From Selaginella moellendorffii (lineage: Eukaryota > Streptophyta > Lycopodiopsida > Selaginellales > Selaginellaceae), in the NCBI RefSeq assembly GCF_000143415.4, contig NW_003314274.1, forward strand, positions 2,028,623-2,092,622: DNA of 64,000 bases. Reading direction: 5' to 3'. Both the position numbers and the translations under genes were made by a program. This document shows positions 1 to 8,458 of the stretch, piece by piece. The notes below the pieces were generated by a model that saw only the letters and a program-made list of their open reading frames with translations, searched no databases and was not told the DNA's origin. Position 1 is the stretch's first letter; each line of letters opens with the position of its first letter.

Positions 1-156
1 TGGTAGTATTTCATTTTTTGGCTGCATGAAAGAGCTCGAGTTTTTGCATGAAACCATTTTGAAAAATAGAAACTTTGGCTCGATCCATAGCATCTTCTGT
101 TCATGATCATTTGCAATTGAGTCTATGCTAAAACTATTCTTTCTTCCCTTTGGCAG

Positions 157-839
157 ACTTCAGCAATACAAACTCGCGGAAATGAAACTGCTAGCGCAAA
201 GAAGAGACCTTCAGGTACTTTGTAAGTGTGATCTTTGCACTGCCCGACTGTGGAAGATCGCTGGTTCCTAAAATTGCTGTTTCAGGCTAAAATTCCAGAC
301 ATAAAGAAATGCCTGGATATCGTCGAGGCACTGTTGAGCAAGAAGAGTTCAGGCGAGGTATAAGATGATAGTATGTTTCCTCCATCGAAAATCTAATTTT
401 CTTCTACGTTCAGGAACCAATGACGGTGGATTTCGAGCTAGCCGAAGGGATCTACTCGCAAGCGCGTGTAGACGATGGAGACTCCGTTTGTTTGTGGCTG
501 GGTGCCAATGTGATGCTCGAATACTCATACGACGAGGTAAAGATCTCGTTTTTCATCTTCTTCCCTTTGATCAATCTTCCATTTGTGTTTCTTAGGCACT
601 GTTGCTCTTAAAGAAGAACCTGGAGAACGCAAACTCCAGCCTTGAGGCAATCATCGAAGATCTCAAGTTCATACGAGACCAAGTTACCGTGACCGAGGTA
701 TTTCTCTTCCAAAAATCGTTTGTTTCTCCTTAGCTTTGTGAATCTCAAGCTTATCACTGGAACTTAGGTGACAATCGCGAGAGTGTACAATTGGGATGTA
801 CATAACCGCCGCAAGTCAAAACAAAAGGACGAGCCCTGA
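157..839 (+). CDS. PFD3: Prefoldin subunit 3 (C-terminal part, gene starts left of window)
   Basis: Subunit of the hexameric prefoldin (GimC) co-chaperone, which binds nascent actin and tubulin in the cytosol and passes them to the CCT/TRiC chaperonin. Five exons are visible: 157-214, 286-357, 414-536, 596-697 and 768-839, all with GT/AG borders and introns of about 55-75 bp. The reading is diagnostic: [19 protein letters not shown], then [40 protein letters not shown] and finally [11 protein letters not shown] before the stop. The first base at 157 completes a split Arg codon, so upstream exons lie outside the window; 1-156 reads as intron. The family fold is two coiled-coil helices flanking a beta hairpin, and the conserved GANVMLEYS block is the hairpin region. 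Identification is strong; only the N terminus is missing. Confidence 0.88.
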
Positions 840-1112
840 AGAACACACCGTTAAAATTCTTTGGGATTTGAGATAGTTAAATTCGACGGTTATGCTTTGT
901 CCACGTGTGGCTGGTGTTCTAAGTTTTTAGGGCTCTTGGAGCGAGCGGATGCCCCACGGCCGGGATGGATGCGCAGATTCGATCTAATCCCCGGTGAAAT
1001 CCCTCGAAATCTCGCCTCTCCAGCGGCAAGAATCTCGATATTTCGGTGAGATTTCTCTTCTTTTCGCGATCATCGTTCTAGAACGCTCTTGATTCCTCTG
1101 GCAGCGGCAAGA

Positions 1113-2204
1113 ATGCATGGCGCGAGCGATAGAGGAAGAGGAGGAGGCGAGGAGGACGAGGACGAGGAAGAGAGCCAGCAGCAGCTTTTGATCCCTGGCT
1201 TGCCGGACGATCTGGCGATGCGATGCCTAGCCCGGGCGGCTCGGCAGGATCACAGCGCCCTGAGGTCCGTGTGCCGGCGATGGTGCCAAATCTTCACCAG
1301 CGAGCAGCTGCCAGCGCTGCGGCGGGGGTTGGGCGTGGTGGAGGGATGGCTCTACGCTCTCAGCAGGGACAAGTCGGAGTGCCTTTCCTGGCACGTCTTG
1401 GATCCCTCCAAGCGCAAGTGGATGGAGCTGCCGCGATTGCCCGAGGATCTGGCAGGGAAATTCGGCCTCACTTGCGCGGTGCTGGGCCGGGAGCTCTTCG
1501 TCATGGGTGGCTGTGATAAGTACGAAGAGCCCACCGCCGAGGTGTGGCGATACGACGCTCTCAAGAACAGATGGTCCGGGGCTCCACGCATGGAAGTCGC
1601 GCGATGCCACTTCGTCAGCGGCTCCTCCAGCGATCGTCTCTACGCGATCGGTGGCATGGGACTAGTTTCGGGAGCTCTCACTTCGTGGGAGATTTTCGAC
1701 AAGGAGAAGAACCACTGGTCGCTCTACAACGATCCAAACATCGTCTCGGACTTGGGCGAGTCGCTGGTGCTGGACGGAAGGATTTACGTGCGGCATGCCA
1801 GCCCGGGGATCATTCCGCCATTCTACGCCGCGGTGTATGATCCACAGGCGAATGCGTGGGACGCTCTCGACAATCAAATGACCCGGCAGTGGTGTGGCCC
1901 GGCTGTGGCAGTCGGGGGCGACGTTTACATGCTCGACCAGACTCTGGGGATCAAGCTCATGGTGCTCAACAGGGCTACTGGGGAATGGAACACGGTTGGC
2001 AGGCTTTCTCCTCATTCCATTCGGACTCCTTGCCGGATCGCCGCTGTTGGGAAGAACCTATATGTTGTAGGACGCGGGCTCAAGACCATGGTCTTGAACT
2101 TAGAGGAGGCAGGGAAGCACAGGGGGCTGCTGGTGACTTCTTCCATAGAAGGGCTTCGGTCAGTGGACGATGTAGTTGTGAGCTGCAACGTCATTGAGCT
2201 CTAG
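1113..2204 (+). CDS. F-box/kelch-repeat protein (SKIP4-like)
   Basis: Predicted substrate-recognition subunit of an SCF (SKP1-CUL1-F-box) E3 ubiquitin ligase. The 363-residue protein is read from one exon. An acidic low-complexity N terminus (residues 7-22) precedes the F-box at about residues 27-65, where LIPGLPDDLAMRCLAR and LRSVCRRW are the typical halves. Kelch-like repeats follow, with motifs such as ELFVMGG, RLYAIGGMG, NLYVVG and paired Trp residues (W.MELP, W.GAPRM). The ATG at 1113 is chosen because the frame upstream lacks another ATG. A possible 5'UTR intron ends in CTCTGGCAG just before it. The closing segment ending SCNVIEL recalls the SKIP4 subgroup of plant F-box/kelch proteins, but this assignment is from memory and tentative. 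A decayed copy of this gene lies at 2950-3200, indicating local tandem duplication. Confidence 0.82.
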   Translation: MHGASDRGRGGGEEDEDEEESQQQLLIPGLPDDLAMRCLARAARQDHSALRSVCRRWCQIFTSEQLPALRRGLGVVEGWLYALSRDKSECLSWHVLDPSKRKWMELPRLPEDLAGKFGLTCAVLGRELFVMGGCDKYEEPTAEVWRYDALKNRWSGAPRMEVARCHFVSGSSSDRLYAIGGMGLVSGALTSWEIFDKEKNHWSLYNDPNIVSDLGESLVLDGRIYVRHASPGIIPPFYAAVYDPQANAWDALDNQMTRQWCGPAVAVGGDVYMLDQTLGIKLMVLNRATGEWNTVGRLSPHSIRTPCRIAAVGKNLYVVGRGLKTMVLNLEEAGKHRGLLVTSSIEGLRSVDDVVVSCNVIEL

Positions 2205-2254
2205 AGGTTTAGATTACAGGTAGAGGGGAAAACGCAGGACACTTGCGACACAGG

Positions 2255-2790
2255 TTCAGGTTATCACCGCAGGAAGGGAAACATGGATTCTTACCACTTC
2301 GATGGCTATCAGGCGAAGCGAAGCCACTCGACAATTTATATACAAGTATGGTGGTCTTCTTCGGGATTGTGGGGTTATACTGGAGGGCGACGAGTTCATG
2401 AGAAGCGGGTCAGGTTTCTGGGGAACTTTTTGGTAGAAGTGTGATCGCTTGGAGGAGTTTTGGACAGGATGCGAACGAAAATGTAATGGCTTCTGTCTGG
2501 CTCCGGCTCTTGGGAAGTGTCACTCCATCAATCTCGGCTCTTTAGAAGCGGTCTTTGGGAAAGCTTGGGCCAGAGATGCCAACAGGTTCTTGGACGACGA
2601 GCAGGAACAGGTTCTTGTAGACGCGTGTGGAAGCCTTGGATGACTAGCAGCAGAGGCGAGAGCTGTGCATGGTGTGGATCATAGCTCCGTGCGTCACTTC
2701 GTCACCATGTCACGAGCTCTATGACGCGTTCTACGTTACACAGGCTATCGGTGAGATCGACCGAGAAGCTCTCGAGCTTCATGGATAAAG
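2255..2790 (+). pseudogene. Decayed PPR gene copy (paralogue of the PPR gene at 3163)
   Basis: No continuous frame, but base-by-base similarity to the intact PPR gene runs in the same order. The segment at 2270-2345 matches 3225-3300 and still gives GFLPLRWLSGEAKPLDNL against GFLLLRWLSSDARPLDNL. The segment 2360-2490 matches 3310-3490, including TTTCTGGGGAA followed by a TTGGTAGAAG remnant of the LLVEMYGKCG repeat. About 2510-2600 matches the repeat around 3728-3780, where TTCTT.GACGACGAGC is shared, about 2620-2690 matches 3911-3970, and about 2735-2785 matches 4130-4175 (GACCGAGAAGCTCTCGAGCT). Several internal deletions and frameshifts separate these blocks, so this is a fossil and not a gene. 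It sits directly behind the intact F-box gene, at the position the PPR gene occupies behind the decayed F-box copy. Confidence 0.8.
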
Positions 2791-2949
2791 TTTTATGCAA
2801 GCTAAAGCTTTCTGAAACCATGGGATCGTCGTTAACGCTGGTGGCCTTCAGATGATCGCTTTTGGAAATAAGCTTTCAATTAATTTATTGGTCAAAACCA
2901 AATTTGGAAATATACCCGTTTGAAATACCTTTAAGCCCTAATCTCTTAG

Positions 2950-3200
2950 GGCTCTTCTCCTCTTCGCGATGGACGAAGAGGAGGTAGGGGCGAGCAGGAA
3001 GGGCTGGATTCTGGCGCTGGACGCGGCGGAATCACGGATTTCTGAGGTGCGTCCGGAAATGCAGCGAAATCGCCGTACGCGGCCTTTGCGTCTTGGATCC
3101 GTCCAAGCTGAAATGGATGGAGCTTCCGCGACTATTCAAGGATCTTCGTGCTGGGCTTGGCCATGACTCTCAAGCGCTGCCAAGGCATTGAGCTCTACTG
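2950..3200 (+). pseudogene. Decayed F-box/kelch gene copy
   Basis: Fragmentary copy of the F-box/kelch gene at 1113-2204. The block near 3025-3075 reads NHGFLRCVRKCSEIA in one frame, matching DHSALRSVCRRWCQIF of the F-box. After a deletion of roughly 90 bp, the block near 3085-3145 reads LDPSKLKWMELPRLFKDL against LDPSKRKWMELPRLPEDL. The whole kelch region is then missing, and the next block (about 3170-3200) matches the last codons and stop of the parent (ATTGAGCTCTA). The former stop codon is TAC here (3196-3198). The PPR gene reads through this relic in frame, so the relic overlaps the PPR start. Confidence 0.8.
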
Positions 3201-4884
3201 CAGAGAACTATGTCTCACTCACCACGGGAAGGAAAGGCGTGGATTCTTGCTTCTTCGGTGGCTGTCAAGCGATGCGAGGCCGCTGGACAACTTGGACAAG
3301 TACGCCATTCTTCTTCGCGAGTGTGGCACACTCGGGGACTACGCCAGTGGCAGGCGGCTTCACGAGAAGCTGGTGCAAGAGGGGCTTTTCGGAAGATTTC
3401 TGGGGAATCTCTTGGTGGAGATGTATGGCAAGTGTGGCAGCCTGGAGGAGGCGCGAGCGGTCTTCAACAGGATACGCACGAAGAACGTCTTTACGTGGAA
3501 TCTCATGGCCGGTGTCTACACGCAAAATGGCCGCGACAGGGAAGCTCTCCGGCTCTACAGGGAGATGTGCGTGGAAGGAGTCGCAGCCGACGACTTCACC
3601 ATCTTGGCCGTGCTCGCGGCCTGCGCGAATCTCCGCTGCTTGAAAGCTGGAAGAGCGGTTCTTGAGAGCATCAGAGGAAGCCGGATGATCCTGGAGAACT
3701 CGCTGGTGGGAAGCTCGATCGTTAGCATGCTTGGGAAGTGTGGCAGCGTCGCGGATGCCAAGAGTTTCTTCGACGACGAGCTCTCCAGCAAGAGCACGGG
3801 CTCCTGGAACGCGATGCTTGCAGCGTACTCGCAGAACTGTTTCGGAGCCGAGGCCATTCTTGTCTTCCGATCCATGCTGCTCGAGGGTGCGAAAGCGGAC
3901 AGTGTGACTTTCGTGAGCGCCTGTAGAAGCATTGGAAGTCTAGCGATGGCGAGAGCTTTGCATGGAGTTGCCCGTAGCGGCGGCCTGGAGAGCGATTCTA
4001 TCGTCGGGAACGCGCTGGTGAGCATGTATGGGAGATGCAAGAGCTGCGAGGATTCGAGGAACGTCTTCGACCGGCTAGTGGTGAGGAACATCGTCTCCTG
4101 GACTGCGATGATCTCGGCCTATGGACAGTGCGGCCATCACCGAGAAGCGCTGGAGCTCTTCGAGGCGATGGACTGCGAGCCGGACAGGGTAGTGCTTGCC
4201 AGCGTCCTGGATTCCTGCGGCAGCCTCTGCGATCTGGATTCCGGGAGGAGGATTCACGAGCGCTACTGCAAGGCGCTGGAGGAGAAGTCCGTCCAGATTG
4301 GAAACGCGCTGGTGGAGTTCTACGCTAAGTGTGGAGCTGTGGAAGACGCTGTGAGATCCTTCGAGAGGATGGCTTCCAGGGACGTCCAGTCGTGGAGCTC
4401 GATGATCGCAGCGTACTCCCAGAGCGATCGCGGCGATCCATCATCGTCATCGCCATCGGCAGTGAGCTTGTTCTTCCGGATGGCGCTCGAGGGAGTGAGC
4501 CCAAACGAATTCGTGCTCACGCACGTCCTCGACGCTTGCAGCCATCTGGGACTGGAGTCGCGAGCTCGCGGCTTGCTGGGTTCCATGGCCGAGGATCACA
4601 GCATCGCCGCGAGCGTGGAGCACTACGGCTGCTTCGTCGATCTGCTGGGACGATTGGGCGAGCTGGATCGAGCGCAGGAGGCGATCGAGCTCTTGCCTTT
4701 CCAGGCCGACGCCGTGATGTGGATCATTCTTCTCAGCGCTTGCATCGTCCATGGCGATGTGGAGCGAGGAGCTCTAGTCGCTGCTCGAATCACTCGGCTG
4801 GATGATGACGGCGCTAGCGCGAGCGCGTGCTTCGTTTTGGCGGCAAATTCCTTCTCCATTAAAGAGTTAATTGTGATTAATTAG
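3163..4884 (+). CDS. PLS-type pentatricopeptide repeat (PPR) protein, lacking E/DYW tail
   Basis: RNA-binding helical-repeat protein expected in plastids or mitochondria, where PLS-type PPRs specify RNA editing or processing sites. The 573-residue protein is intronless. About twelve helical repeats are visible from residue 45 on, with signatures such as NLLVEMYGKCGSLEEARAVF, NALVSMYGRC, VVRNIVSWTAMISAYGQ and NALVEFYAKCGAVEDAV. The protein stops soon after the LLSACIVHGDVERG repeat, with ANSFSIKELIVIN in place of the usual E, E+ and DYW domains, so it is truncated or needs a partner in trans. No other in-frame ATG lies between 3163 and the first repeat, but the first ~20 codons are derived from the 3' end of a dead F-box gene (see findings), so the annotated start is provisional. 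Confidence 0.78.
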   Translation: MTLKRCQGIELYCRELCLTHHGKERRGFLLLRWLSSDARPLDNLDKYAILLRECGTLGDYASGRRLHEKLVQEGLFGRFLGNLLVEMYGKCGSLEEARAVFNRIRTKNVFTWNLMAGVYTQNGRDREALRLYREMCVEGVAADDFTILAVLAACANLRCLKAGRAVLESIRGSRMILENSLVGSSIVSMLGKCGSVADAKSFFDDELSSKSTGSWNAMLAAYSQNCFGAEAILVFRSMLLEGAKADSVTFVSACRSIGSLAMARALHGVARSGGLESDSIVGNALVSMYGRCKSCEDSRNVFDRLVVRNIVSWTAMISAYGQCGHHREALELFEAMDCEPDRVVLASVLDSCGSLCDLDSGRRIHERYCKALEEKSVQIGNALVEFYAKCGAVEDAVRSFERMASRDVQSWSSMIAAYSQSDRGDPSSSSPSAVSLFFRMALEGVSPNEFVLTHVLDACSHLGLESRARGLLGSMAEDHSIAASVEHYGCFVDLLGRLGELDRAQEAIELLPFQADAVMWIILLSACIVHGDVERGALVAARITRLDDDGASASACFVLAANSFSIKELIVIN

Positions 4885-5007
4885 AAACGTAACTAACCCG
4901 CGGCAAAAATAATTTTAGGGCTAGATTAATTTTTAAAACATTTAGATTTAGCGCTCGAATTATCCAGCATTTTAAGTAAATGCAAGTTTAGGGCACACTT
5001 TGCAAAG

Positions 5008-7181
5008 ATGTCCCCCGTCCTCTTGGGCGGCTCCAAGAAATCTTTGAGCGCCATGGAGCAGAGCTCCCGGAGGAGCAAAGCTGTGGCATCCTACTGCTTC
5101 GGCGGCCTCCTCTCGCTCTTCCTCGTCGTCCAGATCATCACCGGCGGCTTCCGTCTCATCGAGAATCCGCTCAAGGTACGTTGATCCGATCTTTCTCGCG
5201 CGCAATCGCTCCCCCTCTCGATATTCTCCCTCCGCGGCGGATTTTCTTGATCGATCCATCGCTTGATCACGGCGGCAGTTTGAACAGGTCGCGCGCGCGC
5301 GCAAGAGCACGGCGCGGATAATCTCCGGCGAACTGGATCATCTCCGATGCATCGAGGGCAGCTTGCGGCAGCTCGGGGACACTGGCATTCTCGTGGATGT
5401 GTGCCAAAATGCTGGATCTCGCGCAGCGGCTACTCTTCCCAGGGGATCAAAGGCATGATCTTTATCTTCTCTTTTCTTCCAGATCTCTGATCTCTTGGCT
5501 GTGTAGAGGGATTGCAATGTGGAGAGCTTGTGGAGTCAGCCGAATTCCAGATTCTATCAGTGTGTCGACCGCACGAATTACCAGAAAAGTAACTTCCGAT
5601 TGCTCTCTCTGTGCTTGGATCTCTAAAGGTTGTTCCCCCCTTTCTTCTTTCTTGCAGGAAGTTCTAGCGATGAGACAAATGGATACTTGATGACCTTTGC
5701 AAATGGTGGGCTCAACCAAATGAGAACTGCCGTACGTCTTCTTTAGTGTTTCTTGCTCCGTGTCCACGAATTCTATAGACTGATTTGCAGCTTTATGTAC
5801 GGGCATTGTTTAGATCTGCGATATGGTGGCAGTGGCGCGTGTGATGAACGCTACATTGGTGATTCCCGATCTCGATCATACTTCTTACTGGGATGACCCG
5901 AGGTATTTCCTTTCACTTTTCTCGCCATTTGAACTGGTTTACTTTGTTTTCTCTTTGCAGTAACTTCGAAGACATTTTTGACGTAAATCAATTCATAAAA
6001 CAGCTGCAACATGACATCAAGATCGTTAAAACACTTCCAAACGACTTTAATTCATCTGACGTTTTCCAACTTGCACCAAAATCTTGGTCGCAAGTAAGAA
6101 CTATTCATTCTGCAGCGTTCGCTGAAAATTTTATTTGTTTGCAGGTATCATACTACCAGGAAGAAATATTGCCTCTTCTTTTGAAACACAAGGTTTTGCG
6201 TTTTTCACTGACTGACTCGAGGCTGGCGAACCAAATCTCTGACGAGTTTCAAAGATTACGTTGTAGAGCCAACTACAAGGCGTTGCGGTTTGAGCCGAGC
6301 CTTCGATCTTTAGGGAACCGGATAGTCAAACGACTGCAAAAGGGAGGCTCGTATATCGCTCTACATTTGAGGTTCACCTTTACAGACCTTCTTTCCTTTT
6401 TCTAACTTTCCTTTTTCTTGGATAGATACGAGAAGGACATGCTAGCGTTTTCGGGTTGTACAGCAGGCCTCTCGTACGCAGAAGCATCCGAGCTTAGAAG
6501 AATCCGCTACAACACAAGTCGCTGGAAAGAGAAGGAGATCAACGCCGAGACTCGAAGAGCTTCTGGTGGCTGCCCTCTAACTCCACTGGAGATTGGCCTC
6601 TTACTGAGAGCCTTGGGATATCCACAGAACACGACGGTATACATCGCCGCGGGCGAGATCTATGGCGGAAGACAAAGAATGCAGTCCTTCACGGCGCTAT
6701 ATCCCAACGTCGTCACGAAAGAGACGCTCACGTCCCCCGAGGAGCTGAAGCCATTTCGGAGGTTCCAAAACAGGCTTGCAGCGCTCGACTACATGGTGGC
6801 AGTGGAGAGCGACGTGTTCATTCCAACGTTTGATGGAAACATGGCGAGAGCAGTGCAGGGACACCGAAGATTTCTCGGCCACCGCAAGACTTTGATCCCG
6901 GACAGGTAAGGCTCTTCTCTTTTAAGTGTTTGCGAGTTCTTACGAGTGATGTTCTTCGATTCTTGTGTTCCAGGACTCGTCTCGTGAGGATCTTTGATGA
7001 GTTTGAGAGGCGGGCAATCGGCTGGGACAGTGTCAAGCTCCAAGTCCAAAAGACTCATAGAAACAGGCAGGGAGAACCCCACTTTAGGAAATCGGGCTCG
7101 TCAAACGCAAAGCTCGAGGAGAGCTTTTACGCAAACCCTCTACCGGGGTGTATATGTGAGAATACAACCACGATTTGCTAG
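5008..7181 (+). CDS. O-fucosyltransferase family protein (plant DUF246/GDP-fucose type)
   Basis: Golgi type II membrane glycosyltransferase of the plant O-fucosyltransferase family; the acceptor cannot be told from sequence. Nine exons: 5008-5175, 5279-5452, 5507-5588, 5658-5731, 5814-5902, 5961-6093, 6145-6371, 6426-6905, 6974-7181, giving 544 residues in phase. A short cytosolic N terminus with SRRSK precedes a signal anchor (about residues 32-46, [13 protein letters not shown]). Family blocks follow: [69 protein letters not shown], and [14 protein letters not shown], then the conserved tail [10 protein letters not shown]. The stretch ALHLR corresponds to the GDP-fucose-binding Arg region. 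Intron 2 needs a GC donor at 5453; every other intron is GT-AG. The start at 5008 gives a plausible anchor. Confidence 0.87.
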
Positions 7182-7185
7182 CAGG

Positions 7186-7292
7186 GAGACGGTTGCTGGT
7201 AGACGGCTGGGATTGATCCTCGTGGACGGCTTGGATTGATCCTGGTGGACGGCTTTGATTGGTTTCGGACGGATGGCTTGGATTCATCCTTA
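7186..7292. repeat. Minisatellite of about 23 bp, four diverged units
   Basis: Four imperfect units built on GGACGGCTTGGATTGATCCT lie between the O-fucosyltransferase stop (7181) and the SANT gene start (7329). The last two units are more diverged. Part would lie in the 5'UTR or promoter of the SANT gene. Confidence 0.7.
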
Positions 7293-7328
7293 CGGAAACG
7301 GTCACATTTTCTAGGGCTTGAGAGGGCG

Positions 7329-8301
7329 ATGGTGTGTCGGAAGAAGAATGCGAGCCATGGAAGTAGCGATGGCGAGGATTGGACCGAGGGGCAGGAGGCT
7401 AGGCTCCATAATGCGCACCTCGTCGTTCGAGCGACGCCGAATTTCTGGCGCGACATCGCGAAGCTTGTGAGTTCTCGCGAAATTCTGGTGATTTGATCGA
7501 TCGCGTGCTTGCCAGGTTCCAGGGAAGACCGCGGACGAGTGCTTCCACAGATTCTACTCGGCCCATCCTACGCCACCGGTGGCGCCCCAGCAGCACGGGA
7601 GGAGGGTGTGCTTGAGCTCGCCAATTCGGCCGCTGGAAGGAAAGCTTCTGTCCCCTACCAGATTGCTACACCAGAAGCAGGCGGCGAAGATTAAAAAGGT
7701 CGGCGGGAGGAGCACGAAGGCGATCTTCCAATCGCACAGGGCTGTCCGCGAGATCCTTCGGAAGCAGCAGATCGATGACCAGGGATACGAAGAAGACGCC
7801 TTTGCTGCCCTGGAGAGCGCGGACGTTCCTTGCTGGGACAAAGCCGCTGCCTTGGTTTCCATCGCCACCCCTGCCGCTACCAAGAGAAAGAAATCAGCCA
7901 AGAAGAAAGAGGTGATCAAAGAGGTGGTGGATTCTTCCAGTGAGAGGCCCAGTTCTTCGGAGGTTCTAAGGCCAGCCTCCACCGATGGGAGGAAGCACGA
8001 GAGGTATCTGGATCTCCTCATTCGCAGGAACAAACAACCGTCACAGAGGAAAAATGCGAAGAAAGACGATCCAAGCAGCAGTGGTGGTGTTGGTGGTGAT
8101 GGTGGCTTTGGTTCAAAGCTCAAGGCGCGGCTTGGATCGAGCAAGAACTTGTCCACTGCCAAGTCCGCGGTGATTGCCAGCGCAAGGGACGTACTGGAAC
8201 AGATACGTGAGAGAAGATCATCTTCCTCCACGGCCACAGAATTAGACCGCGATAGAGACTCGGGATCATGCTCTGACGCGAGCGACTTGGACGATTTCTA
8301 G
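7329..8301 (+). CDS. SANT/Myb-like domain protein
   Basis: Probable nuclear protein of 307 residues, two exons (7329-7466 and 7516-8301; 49-bp intron in phase 0). A single SANT-like domain occupies about residues 16-66: DWTEGQEARLHNAH, then NFWRDIAKL, and after the intron VPGKTADECFHRFYSAH. The W-F-W/F spacing and the TADEC third-helix motif resemble the SANT domain of animal MIS18BP1, but nothing else ties it to kinetochores. The rest is basic and low-complexity, with KKRKS-type basic clusters (ATKRKKSAKKK) that could be nuclear signals and a Ser-rich acidic end. A conserved-looking block, KHERYLDLLIRRN, lies near residue 220. It converges on the GIY-YIG gene with 157 bp between stop codons. 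Function is not known to me. Confidence 0.75.
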
Positions 8302-8458
8302 AGACCCATGCGTACAGGTTCGTCACCATTCTTTTTTCTTGAGCTCTTCACCAGTGATTCACTTCTTTCAGATTTGTGATCGTTAGTAGGGGAAGTTTTT
8401 GCGACAAAGATTTTGGGAAGAAACGAATCCCATCCAAACAAAAGTGGCCGCTCTCTTT

